From the NCBI GenBank assembly GCA_964637035.1, contig CAZWTU010000017.1, forward strand, positions 1 to 29,131: a stretch of DNA of 29,131 nt, in the 5' to 3' direction. A program made the position numbers and the translations under genes. Each line of letters starts with the position of its first letter. The first letter of the stretch is position 1. The notes beneath the pieces are model-generated. The model saw nothing but the letters and a program-made list of their open reading frames with translations. It did not search any database and was not told the origin of the DNA. Origin of the DNA: CAZMMV01 sp964637035 (GTDB taxonomy: Bacteria > Bacillota > Clostridia > Tissierellales > Tissierellaceae). Positions 7,255 through 15,250 of the stretch are shown here, one piece after another.

Positions 7255-8244
7255 ATGGTAAAATATATTTTGAAAAGAATTTTATATATGTTTTTTGTGC
7301 TTTTTATAATGTCCTTCCTTTTATTTTTCTTGTATAATTTAATACCAGGTGACCAGGCAAGAGCGGAGGTAGAGTATTTAAGAGAAACAGCTACCCCAGA
7401 GGAATACCAATTTGCCTACGAACAAGCAAGAGAAAGACTAGGACTAGATGATCCCAAGCTAGTAAGATATCGTAAATGGATTGGTGGAATTGTTCTAGAG
7501 GGGGATTTAGGGAATTCATCAGTATACAATAGACCGGTTAAAGAAATAGTAATAAGTCCATTAAAGGTAACTATATTTATAAATATTTTTATAATTATAC
7601 TAGCCCTAGGAATAACCATACCCTTGGGTATACACCAGGCGGTGAAGAGAAATTCAGTATTTGATAAGACTGTACAGGTACTTACTATAGTAGGTTATAG
7701 TATACCTCAATTTATCTTTGCACTTTTATTTATTTTTGCCTTTGCAGTAAAACTAGGATGGTTCCCTGTAAGTGGAATGGCAACTCCAAATTTAGAAGGA
7801 TCATGGTGGGTTTTATTGAAAGATCAAATCTGGCATTTAACATTACCTTTAGGAGTGCTTTTAATAGCTTCTTTAGGTGGGGTGACTAGATATGTACGTG
7901 CAGCTATGGGCGGTGCCCTAAGTATGGATTATATTAGGACTGCAAGAGCTAAAGGGGTAAAAGAAAGGGTAGTTATTTACTCTCATGCTTGGAGAAATGC
8001 ATTGCTTCCAGTTATAACTTTAATAATAGGCTGGATTATGTCAATTTTCTCAGGTGCTTTAGTAGTAGAAACAATGTTTAATTTAAATGGAATGGGTAAG
8101 TTTTATATAGATGCATTAACTAGACGAGATTATGATGTGGCATTGGCTATACAAATGTTCTATACAATTATTGCTTTACTAGGTGTTTTAATAACGGATA
8201 TAAGTTATGGAATAGTCGACCCACGAGTAAGAGTAGATAAATAG
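7255..8244 (+). CDS. oppB: Peptide ABC transporter permease, OppB/DppB type
   Basis: One of the two transmembrane subunits of the importer. 329 residues, normal length. Typical start MVKYILKRILYMFFVLFIMS and the LFFLYNLIPGD segment, then six predicted membrane helices and the cytoplasmic EAA loop DYIRTARAKGVKERVVIYSH that contacts the ATPases. The C-terminus DISYGIVDPRVRVDK is characteristic of the OppB/DppB family. AAGGAGG ribosome site 7 bases before ATG, and 11 bases separate its stop from oppC. No insertion here, unlike its partner. Confidence 0.95.
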   Translation: MVKYILKRILYMFFVLFIMSFLLFFLYNLIPGDQARAEVEYLRETATPEEYQFAYEQARERLGLDDPKLVRYRKWIGGIVLEGDLGNSSVYNRPVKEIVISPLKVTIFINIFIIILALGITIPLGIHQAVKRNSVFDKTVQVLTIVGYSIPQFIFALLFIFAFAVKLGWFPVSGMATPNLEGSWWVLLKDQIWHLTLPLGVLLIASLGGVTRYVRAAMGGALSMDYIRTARAKGVKERVVIYSHAWRNALLPVITLIIGWIMSIFSGALVVETMFNLNGMGKFYIDALTRRDYDVALAIQMFYTIIALLGVLITDISYGIVDPRVRVDK

Positions 8245-8255
8245 GAGGAATAAAA

Positions 8256-10079
8256 ATGAAAAATAGCAATGATAATAATAAGAAAAAAAGTTTTATTTCC
8301 TCCATTTTCGGTAATTTATTTGGTAGGAAAGAAGAAATGTCCATATTTGAAGAAGCAGATGTTCAAAGCCCATGGAAAACAATAATAATTACTTTTAGAA
8401 GTAACAAGGTGGCAATGACCGCTTTGATAATATTTATTTTTATACTTCTTACTGTTCTAATTGGGCCTATATTTAAACCAATAGAAATATCCTTTAATGA
8501 AACTACTCAAATTAATGTGGCACCTGGTTTTGACATAATGGATGTCCCAGAATCCTTAAAGGGTAATATAAGAGATATATCTGTAGGACCTACCTTTAGT
8601 GTAGCCATATCTGGAGATGGTGAATTACATATATGGGGTAAAACTAAAATAAGTAGGGTATTGGATATAAGAAAAGGTATACCAGAAAACATGGGAAAAC
8701 TTGCTAAGGTTTCTGCTGGCCAAGACCATGTAGTTGTTTTAAATGAAGAAGGAAAGGTATTTTCATGGGGTAGTGACCGTCAGCAACAAGGAACAGTTCC
8801 ACCTCATATTGCAAATTTAGATAACATAGTAGATATAGTAGCAGGATATCAAGTATCAGGTATATTGACTGAAAATGGGGAAACTCATTTTTTTGGAAAC
8901 ACTAGAAGTAATGATATAAATCAATTCCACGGATATCAAGGACAAATAGCAAAATTTGTACTTACAGCGGACACTATTTTAGGACTTACATTTGATGGCG
9001 AGGCTGTATTTTTAGGTACTCAACAAACTGGTTATAGAAACATACCAGAAGATATTGGGAAAGTTGTGGACATAGCCAATACTTCATTTACTATGGCAGC
9101 AGTAAACGAAGATGGACAAGTATTTGTATGGGGTAACTTATCTGAAAAAGGAGAAGGAAATATTCCTGAAACAGATGAAAAGATTGTAAAGATAAGTGGT
9201 GGAAGATATCATTATACTGCACTGACTGAATCTGGTAACGTCATATCCTGGGGTTCAAATAAATATAAAGAATCTCAAGTACCAGCTAGCGTTAATAAAA
9301 ATATAAAGGATATTTATGTTGATTCATATCAAAACTATGCAATCACTAATGACGATGAAGTAATAACATGGGGTTTAAAGGGTTATTTATTAGGCTCTGA
9401 TGACTTTGGAAGAGATATATTTTCTAGATTATTAAATGGTGGACGTATGTCCATGACAATAGGTGCTGTTGCAGTAATCATTTCAACAATAATGGGTGTT
9501 ACTATAGGTGGTATCTCTGGATATTTTGGCGGTAGAATAGATTTGCTATTACAGAGAATATCAGAAATGGTAGCTTCTTTGCCATTCTTACCATTTGCTA
9601 TGATCTTATCAGCACTAATCGGAAATAAACTAGATCCTAATCAGCGAATATTTTTGATTATGGTTATTTTAGGGCTATTATCATGGACTGGACTCCAGAG
9701 GATAGTTCGTGCACAGGTGCTCTCAGTTCGTGAGCAGGAGTATGTAATAGCAGCTAAAGCAGTGGGAATTAAGGAAGTTAATATAGTATTTAGGCACATT
9801 ATGCCAAATGTAATTTCTGTTATAATTGTAAATGCAACTTTAAACTTTGCAACTAGTATGTTAACGGAGGCAACTCTCTCCTATTTAGGTTTTGGAGTAC
9901 CACCCCCACGTCCAACTTGGGGTAATATGTTGTATGGATCAAATAATAGTATAGTTATTCAAAATTACTGGTGGAGATGGGTATTTGCCTCAATAATATT
10001 AGGTATTTGCGTGATTTGTATCAACTTAATAGGTGATGGTTTAAATGATGCAATTGATCCAAAATCTCAAGAACGTTAG
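8256..10079 (+). CDS. oppC: Peptide ABC transporter permease, OppC/DppC type, with an inserted seven-repeat beta-propeller
   Basis: 607 residues, about twice the normal 300. Residues 1-75 are an ordinary OppC N-terminus with TM1 (about 52-73). Residues 377-607 are an ordinary permease core beginning YLLGSDDFGRDIFSRL, with the EAA loop EYVIAAKAVGIKEVNIVFRH and the ending GDGLNDAIDPKSQER. Between them (about 80-376) lie seven repeats of the form (D/K)I.AG....A(L/V)..(D/E)G.V..WG, starting near 107, 151, 193, 233, 272, 312 and 352. These resemble RCC1/BLIP-II propeller blades with 39-44 residue spacing. With the N-terminus inside, TM1 puts the insert outside the cell. AGGAGG ribosome site. The frame is intact on both sides, so this is a domain insertion, not two genes. 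Confidence 0.93.
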   Translation: MKNSNDNNKKKSFISSIFGNLFGRKEEMSIFEEADVQSPWKTIIITFRSNKVAMTALIIFIFILLTVLIGPIFKPIEISFNETTQINVAPGFDIMDVPESLKGNIRDISVGPTFSVAISGDGELHIWGKTKISRVLDIRKGIPENMGKLAKVSAGQDHVVVLNEEGKVFSWGSDRQQQGTVPPHIANLDNIVDIVAGYQVSGILTENGETHFFGNTRSNDINQFHGYQGQIAKFVLTADTILGLTFDGEAVFLGTQQTGYRNIPEDIGKVVDIANTSFTMAAVNEDGQVFVWGNLSEKGEGNIPETDEKIVKISGGRYHYTALTESGNVISWGSNKYKESQVPASVNKNIKDIYVDSYQNYAITNDDEVITWGLKGYLLGSDDFGRDIFSRLLNGGRMSMTIGAVAVIISTIMGVTIGGISGYFGGRIDLLLQRISEMVASLPFLPFAMILSALIGNKLDPNQRIFLIMVILGLLSWTGLQRIVRAQVLSVREQEYVIAAKAVGIKEVNIVFRHIMPNVISVIIVNATLNFATSMLTEATLSYLGFGVPPPRPTWGNMLYGSNNSIVIQNYWWRWVFASIILGICVICINLIGDGLNDAIDPKSQER

Positions 10080-10092
10080 GAGGGGAACTTAG

Positions 10093-11085
10093 ATGGCATT
10101 ATTAGAAATTAAGAATTTGCATACTTATTTTACAACAAAAAGAGGAATAGTAAAGGCTGTAAATGATGTGTCTTATTCTCTTGAAACGGGTAAAACACTC
10201 GGTGTTGTAGGAGAAAGTGGTAGTGGTAAAACCGTTTCAGCAATGAGTATAATAAAACTTTTAGATGGAAATGGATATATAGATAAAGGAAGTATAAAAT
10301 TTGACGGTATAGAGCTAACAGAAGTTCCTATCAACAAAATGAGAGATATTAGAGGAGACGATATTTCTGTAATATTCCAGGAGCCTATGACCTCTCTTAA
10401 CCCGGTGTTTACTGTTGAAAGACAAGTAGCAGAACCAATCATTATACATCAAGGTTTAAGTAAAAAGGAAGCATCAGAGAAAGTAATTGAAATGCTAAAT
10501 TTAGTAAGGATACCAAATCCAGAAGCTGTTACAAAGCAGTACCCCCATCAACTTTCAGGTGGGATGAGGCAACGTGTTATGATAGCTATGGCATTAGCTT
10601 GTGTTCCTAAGCTTTTAATTGCAGATGAACCTACTACGGCCCTTGATGTTACAATTCAAGCACAAATATTAAAATTAATGAATGACTTAAAGGAAAGAAT
10701 AGGAACTTCAATATTATTTATTACCCATGACTTAGGGGTAATTAGTGAAATGGCTGACGATGTTGCTGTAATGTATTGTGGCCAAGTTGTGGAAATGGCA
10801 TCTGTTAGGACTATATTTGGTAAGGACAGTCCATATTCACATCCCTATACAGAGGGATTAATGTTCTCTGTACCTAGATTAGATACTCCTGAGGGCGTCC
10901 GATTAGAGGCTATACCAGGATCTGTACCACATCCTTTAAATTTACCAAAGGGTTGCAAGTTTTCACCTAGGTGCAAATATGCAACAGAAAAGTGTCATGA
11001 CTTTGAGCCAGAACTACTTGAAATTGAGAGTGGACATATGCTACGTTGCTTTTATCCAAAGAAAGGGGTGAGATCCAATGAATAA
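10093..11085 (+). CDS. oppD: Peptide ABC transporter ATP-binding protein, OppD/DppD type
   Basis: Cytoplasmic ATPase of the importer. 330 residues, normal. Walker A GESGSGKT (40-47), Q-loop Q96 in IFQEPMTSLNP, signature LSGGMRQR (154-161), Walker B LLIADEPTTALD with D178 and E179, switch His in FITHDLG. The C-terminal oligopeptide-transporter domain has four Cys: C288, C294, C301 and C319. In characterised DppD/OppD proteins this region binds a [4Fe-4S] cluster. Ribosome site AGGAGGGG. Its stop overlaps the oppF start by eight bases, so the two are probably translationally coupled and form the ATPase heterodimer. Confidence 0.95.
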   Translation: MALLEIKNLHTYFTTKRGIVKAVNDVSYSLETGKTLGVVGESGSGKTVSAMSIIKLLDGNGYIDKGSIKFDGIELTEVPINKMRDIRGDDISVIFQEPMTSLNPVFTVERQVAEPIIIHQGLSKKEASEKVIEMLNLVRIPNPEAVTKQYPHQLSGGMRQRVMIAMALACVPKLLIADEPTTALDVTIQAQILKLMNDLKERIGTSILFITHDLGVISEMADDVAVMYCGQVVEMASVRTIFGKDSPYSHPYTEGLMFSVPRLDTPEGVRLEAIPGSVPHPLNLPKGCKFSPRCKYATEKCHDFEPELLEIESGHMLRCFYPKKGVRSNE

Positions 11086-12631
11086 GGCCAAAAAAGAAAA
11101 GAAAATATTGATTAAAATCGAAAACTTAAAGCAATACTTTCCAGTTGGTAAGGCTGGTTTCTTTAGTAAAGATCAAGCCTATGTCAGAGCAAATGATGAT
11201 GTTTCATTGGATATCTATGAAGGTGAAACCCTAGGTTTAGTAGGTGAATCAGGTTGTGGAAAATCTACATTAGGTCGTAGTCTTTTACAACTATACGAAC
11301 AAACCGCTGGACGTACTATGTATTATGGATATGGAGCACAAAGTATGGTGCCAATATATGTTTTAAATGTATTAGAGGATTTAAAAGCTCAAAAGAAAGA
11401 ATTAGATGTATTACAAAATAAAGAGGATGAACTTTTAAAAAAATACCAATCATTAACTGATGGTGATGAAAAGAATAAAATATCAAAAGAATATGAAGAA
11501 GCAAAGAAAAACAAAGAACATCTTTTCAAAGATATCACCCAGCTAACAGGTGGGCTTATATTGGCAGATGATTTAGATACTGTTTCTAAGTCACTATTAA
11601 AAGAATATAAGGCAAATGCTAAAGTATTTAGTATTCAAAAGAGCATAGACGAAGAAAATAAAAAACTAACAAATATTGAAGCAGCTTTAGAAGTAGAAGA
11701 TAGTACAGCTGCGTCAGATAGAAGCTTAAATGAATATAAAAATAAAATTGATCAATTGGAAAAGCAGTTAGTAAAAGCAATAGCTGAGTTTAAATTAGCT
11801 AGTGAGGAAGTAGAAACATTAGAAAGTAAATACTCTTCCTTAGCTGACTTTGAACAATATCAATCCTATAAGGACAATGGTGTAAACTTAACGAAGCTAA
11901 AATATAATGAAATGAGGAAACTGCGTAGTGAATTACAGTTGATATTTCAAGACCCTTATTCATCATTAAATCCAAGATTAACTGTTGGACAAATTATATC
12001 CGAGGGCCTTTATGCACAAAATATATTTAAGAAAAATGATAAGAATATTCAAGAATACTTATTAGAAGCTATGGATCAAAGTGGGCTTGCACCATATTTT
12101 ATACACCGTTATCCTCATCAGTTCTCTGGTGGGCAAAGACAACGTATAGGAATAGCACGTTCTATTGCACTTAATCCTAAGTTTATAGTTTGTGATGAGG
12201 CTGTATCCGCGCTTGATGTGTCCATACAATCTCAGATTATAAACTTGTTAATTGACTTAAAAGAACAAGAAGATTTGACTTATTTATTTATATCTCACGA
12301 TTTAAGTGTAATTAAATATATTAGTGATAGGGTTGCAGTCATGTATTTAGGCAATATAGTTGAGTTAGCTGAAACTTCAGAATTATACGAAAGACCAATG
12401 CATCCTTATACAGAAGCATTGCTTTCAGCAATACCTACTACAGATATAGATGACAAAAGAGAACCTATACTAATAGAAGGGGATATTCCAAGTCCAATAA
12501 ATCCGCCTTCAGGATGTAAGTTCCATACAAGATGTTCTCATGCAACTGATATTTGTAGAGAAGTTATACCAGAGTTTGAGGAAGCACGTCCTGGACATTT
12601 TGTAGCATGTCATCATAAAAGAAACATTTAA
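11078..12631 (+). CDS. oppF: Peptide ABC transporter ATP-binding protein, OppF/DppF type, with a large coiled-coil insertion
   Basis: 517 residues against the usual 320-330. The ATPase parts are complete: Walker A GESGCGKST (56-64, K62), Q-loop Q291 in LIFQDPYSSLNPRLTVG, signature FSGGQRQR (349-356), Walker B FIVCDEAVSALD with D373 and E374, and SHDLSVI. K62 to Q291 spans 229 residues, where about 45-50 is usual. The extra residues (about 84-272) replace the usual linker and are rich in Glu, Lys, Leu and Gln, with likely coiled-coil helices at about 94-150 and 185-255. C-terminal Cys C480, C486, C493 and C511 match the OppD set. Start overlaps the end of oppD. Probably an active ATPase with an added cytoplasmic arm. 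Confidence 0.93.
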   Translation: MNKAKKEKKILIKIENLKQYFPVGKAGFFSKDQAYVRANDDVSLDIYEGETLGLVGESGCGKSTLGRSLLQLYEQTAGRTMYYGYGAQSMVPIYVLNVLEDLKAQKKELDVLQNKEDELLKKYQSLTDGDEKNKISKEYEEAKKNKEHLFKDITQLTGGLILADDLDTVSKSLLKEYKANAKVFSIQKSIDEENKKLTNIEAALEVEDSTAASDRSLNEYKNKIDQLEKQLVKAIAEFKLASEEVETLESKYSSLADFEQYQSYKDNGVNLTKLKYNEMRKLRSELQLIFQDPYSSLNPRLTVGQIISEGLYAQNIFKKNDKNIQEYLLEAMDQSGLAPYFIHRYPHQFSGGQRQRIGIARSIALNPKFIVCDEAVSALDVSIQSQIINLLIDLKEQEDLTYLFISHDLSVIKYISDRVAVMYLGNIVELAETSELYERPMHPYTEALLSAIPTTDIDDKREPILIEGDIPSPINPPSGCKFHTRCSHATDICREVIPEFEEARPGHFVACHHKRNI

Positions 12632-12660
12632 AAGACAATGAAGAAAGGCTTTGATAAATT

Positions 12661-12873
12661 ATGCTATTTCAAAAAAGAATAGACCGTGCTTTTGACTTGC
12701 TAAAAGAAAAAAATAATGTTGATGATTCCAATATAGATTCTGATTATAGAGAAGAAGATAAGATTGAATTGGAAAGAGAGGATCATATAGCCTTATTTCT
12801 CTCAGCATTAATAGTTTTTGGTCCAATTTTTCTAGTTTTAATTGGCATACTTTTATTTGTAGCTTTTATATAA
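12661..12873 (+). CDS. Small membrane protein at the end of the transporter operon, unknown function
   Basis: 70 residues: a charged N-terminal half (MLFQKRIDRAFDLLKEKN..., then acidic DSNIDSDYREEDKIELERED) and one C-terminal membrane helix (about 45-69, ALFLSALIVFGPIFLVLIGI). It starts 29 bases after oppF. The best ribosome site, AAAGG (12643-12647), is rather far from the ATG (13 bases). It is followed by a strong terminator, which marks the operon end and supports its being the last gene. No family recognised. It could be an accessory subunit of this importer, inferred from position only. Confidence 0.65.
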   Translation: MLFQKRIDRAFDLLKEKNNVDDSNIDSDYREEDKIELEREDHIALFLSALIVFGPIFLVLIGILLFVAFI

Positions 12874-12930
12874 TCAAATTTTAAACATAGATACAAATTA
12901 TCAGGATTAAATTAAAAATATTTCAATATT

Positions 12931-12959
12931 AAAAAGGAGGAATTTTCCTCCTTTTTTTG
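12931..12959 (+). terminator. Strong intrinsic terminator of the transporter operon
   Basis: AAAAAGGAGGAA and TTCCTCCTTTTT are perfectly complementary around a two-base centre, followed by more T. Typical rho-independent terminator about 57 bases after the small membrane protein gene. Confidence 0.93.
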
Positions 12960-13041
12960 TTACATAAGAATGTATTATGCATAAGAGGGTATAAAATACA
13001 TATAACTAATAGATATACTAATAAATATAGGATGTGAATAT

Positions 13042-13767
13042 ATGAAAAAACCAGTTGCCTTTTTTGACATTGATGGTACTATTTTTAGAAATTCATTGAT
13101 GATACAGCATTTTAGAACACTGATTAAATATGAAGTGGTAGATCCTGCTATATGGTATACAGAGATAAAAAAGGTATATACAGAATGGGAAAGAAGATTT
13201 GGAGACTTTGAAGAATATTTAGAGATAATAGCAGAGGCCTATTTACAAGCACTAAAGGGTATTGATAAGGCATATATGGAATTTATAGCAGCTCAAGTAA
13301 TAGAATTAAATGGAGATATGGTATATAAATACTCCAGAGATCAAATTGAGTGGCATAAAGACCAAGGACATAAAGTCTTCTTTATTTCAGGGAGCCCAGA
13401 TTTTCTTGTATCAAAAATGGCAGAAAAATATGGTATAAAAGAATATAGGGGAACCGTTTACAAAGTAGATGATGAAAACAAGTTTACAGGAGAAATAATT
13501 AAAATGTGGGACTCAGAAAGCAAGCTAAGAGTCTTAAATGAATTAATAGAAAAACATAATGTAGATTTAGAAAATAGTTATGCTTACGGAGATACTACAG
13601 GAGATTTATCCATGCTTAAAATGGTTGGAAACCCTGTAGCAATAAACCCTAATATGCCACTTTTTTTAGCTATTAGGGAAGATGAATACCTTAGAGAAAA
13701 GGCAAATATTATGGTTGAAAGGAAAAATGTAATATATAAATTGAAATCTGATGTGGAAATAATATAA
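13042..13767 (+). CDS. HAD-IB family phosphatase (SerB-like)
   Basis: 241 residues. Haloacid dehalogenase superfamily phosphatase of the IB (phosphoserine phosphatase-like) subgroup. Motif I FFDIDGT with nucleophile D9 and acid D11, motif II FISGSP with S116, Lys of motif III near 153-161, and motif IV YGDTTGDLSML with D184 and D188. A helical cap (about 15-100) sits between motifs I and II, as usual in IB enzymes. ATG start with a modest AGGATGTG upstream. It is a lone gene after the transporter terminator. The substrate (phosphoserine, another small phosphomonoester or a lipid phosphate) cannot be set from sequence. Confidence 0.87.
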   Translation: MKKPVAFFDIDGTIFRNSLMIQHFRTLIKYEVVDPAIWYTEIKKVYTEWERRFGDFEEYLEIIAEAYLQALKGIDKAYMEFIAAQVIELNGDMVYKYSRDQIEWHKDQGHKVFFISGSPDFLVSKMAEKYGIKEYRGTVYKVDDENKFTGEIIKMWDSESKLRVLNELIEKHNVDLENSYAYGDTTGDLSMLKMVGNPVAINPNMPLFLAIREDEYLREKANIMVERKNVIYKLKSDVEII

Positions 13768-13871
13768 TTGTAATAGAATCGTAAAGACTTTTTCTAAATA
13801 ATACATTATAATAATGTTTAAAGGTGGCTATACTCATAGTTAATGAAAACATAACCCTTAGGAGTGATTTA

Positions 13872-14939
13872 ATGAAAAAGTTTTTATATTTATTTTCAAT
13901 ACTAGTTATAACATTTTCAATAATTGGATGTAGCAAAGCGGCTGATCCAGAAGAAGCAAACATTGGTATGGTTGAAGAGGCAGAACAAGGTGAAATTTTA
14001 ACTATAATGGACTACTACCCCTTTGAAGAAAACAAAATTATGGCTTATGAGGGGATAGGTAATGAATATGCAGAGCAGACAAGCATGGTAGAATATATAG
14101 ATGAAAACAAAATTCAAATAAAGATTGTAAATCCGGGAACCACATTTGTAAAGGTTTTAGAATATAATAATGGGGAATTAAAAGAGGTATTTAGAGAGGG
14201 AGAATTTTACCATATTGAAAATATGCTAAATGCCAATAGGAATTCTGATAATATTATATTGAAAGAACCCTTAGAAGTGGGAACTGCTTGGACAAATTCA
14301 CAGGGAGATCCAATTGAAATAACTAGCTTAGACAAAGAAATAGAAACTTTTGATGGCAAACATAAGGCCTTGGAAGTAACTAAAAAATTTGAAAATGGAT
14401 CTATAGAAAAGGTATATTATGGAAGAAATATAGGGCTTATTGGAACTGTATATAGAGATGGGGATTTCGAGGTGAAAACCATATTGAAATCTATAGAAAA
14501 TCAAGGGCAAAAAATTAAAATTGAAGCTTATTATCCTGTTTCAGATGATATAAATACAAATTATTTAGAAAAATCTATAGTTTTTAATACTAATGATCAT
14601 ATTGAAAATATTCTAGAAAATATATTAAAGAATCCTGATTCTAGTAAATTACTAGCTCCTATATCCAAGGATACTAAGATTAATATGATTGACCTTGATA
14701 GAAATACTTGGACACTAAAGGTAGATTTTTCTGAAGAATTACTAGAAGATATGAATGCTGGCTCCTCTTATGAATTTGAAATTATAAAAAGTATAGTAAA
14801 TACTTTGGGAAGATTTTATGATGTAGAGAAAGTTTATATAACAGTAAATGGAGCCAATTATGAATCTGGACATATTAGTATGGGAGAAGGGGAACATTTC
14901 CAGGTAAATACTGAAGATATAGAAAAAATAAAAGAATAG
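13872..14939 (+). CDS. Lipoprotein with C-terminal GerMN domain
   Basis: 355 residues from the ATG at 13872, chosen over the upstream in-frame GTG at 13824 because TAGGAG lies 8 bases before it and a perfect lipoprotein signal follows: MKKFLYLFSILVITFSIIGC with Cys20. Residues about 40-210 read as a beta-rich domain. Residues about 215-345 match the GerMN pattern: ...YYPVSDD..., ILENILKNPDSSKLLAPIS, WTLKVDFSEELL, E.EIIKSIVNTLGRFYDVEKVYITVNG. GerM in Bacillus works in sporulation and germination cell-wall assembly, but GerMN domains also occur in other envelope lipoproteins. It ends just before a palindromic terminator. The domain call is solid; the exact role is open. Confidence 0.85.
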   Translation: MKKFLYLFSILVITFSIIGCSKAADPEEANIGMVEEAEQGEILTIMDYYPFEENKIMAYEGIGNEYAEQTSMVEYIDENKIQIKIVNPGTTFVKVLEYNNGELKEVFREGEFYHIENMLNANRNSDNIILKEPLEVGTAWTNSQGDPIEITSLDKEIETFDGKHKALEVTKKFENGSIEKVYYGRNIGLIGTVYRDGDFEVKTILKSIENQGQKIKIEAYYPVSDDINTNYLEKSIVFNTNDHIENILENILKNPDSSKLLAPISKDTKINMIDLDRNTWTLKVDFSEELLEDMNAGSSYEFEIIKSIVNTLGRFYDVEKVYITVNGANYESGHISMGEGEHFQVNTEDIEKIKE

Positions 14940-14951
14940 GATATAAAATAA

Positions 14952-14981
14952 GAAAAGGTTCTCACTAGTGAGAACCTTTTC
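14952..14981. terminator. Bidirectional terminator, perfect 30-base palindrome
   Basis: The interval equals its own reverse complement (arms GAAAAGGTTCTCACT and AGTGAGAACCTTTTC). T-rich sequence follows on both strands. It closes the GerMN lipoprotein gene on the plus strand and the 38-residue gene on the minus strand, whose stop is immediately adjacent at 14982-14984. Confidence 0.9.
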
Positions 14982-15098
14982 TTATTCTTCTTCTTCGTTG
15001 CTGTTTTTGTCATTACTTTTGTTACTAGGGTTTTGTGTCCTATTATCGTTACTATCGCCCTTTTTTCTCTTTGGTGTTTTCTTTTTATTCTTAGCCAC
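14982..15098 (-). CDS. 38-residue basic, Lys/Asn-rich microprotein
   Basis: On the minus strand a GAGGAGGG ribosome site (complement of about 15103-15112) precedes a GTG at 15098. The frame gives MAKNKKKTPKRKKGD... ending NSNEEEE, then TAA directly against a palindromic terminator. An overlapping ATG at 15100 opens a different 80-residue frame that runs through the terminator and into the lipoprotein gene, so I prefer the GTG frame. The product is a basic N-terminus, Asn/Ser-rich middle and acidic tail, probably disordered. It recalls small spore or nucleic-acid-binding proteins, but I recognise no family. Confidence 0.55.
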   Translation of the reverse strand: MAKNKKKTPKRKKGDSNDNRTQNPSNKSNDKNSNEEEE

Positions 15099-15250
15099 AT
15101 TTTCCCTCCTCTTTCTATAATTGCTGTACATCTATAGTATTACTAATAAATGAAAAATTACTCATTAAATTGTAATAAAATCTAAAATGTAGTAAAATAT
15201 AATAGTAATACTTTAGATTTATAAAATAAAATACTAGAGGAAGTGAATAT

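Noticed and set aside
8500..9385. oppC as two genes fused by an assembly or sequencing error
   Set aside because: Both junctions are in frame, no stop or start signal is found inside, the repeats have the composition of the neighbours, and exactly seven repeats are present as expected for a closed ring.
14858..15100. Minus-strand frame of 80 residues starting at ATG 15100
   Set aside because: It runs through a palindromic terminator into the end of the GerMN lipoprotein gene. The GTG frame at 15098 ends properly before the terminator.
15100..15250. Sigma-54 promoter before prdC
   Set aside because: No GG and GC pair at -24/-12 spacing is present in this AT-rich stretch.
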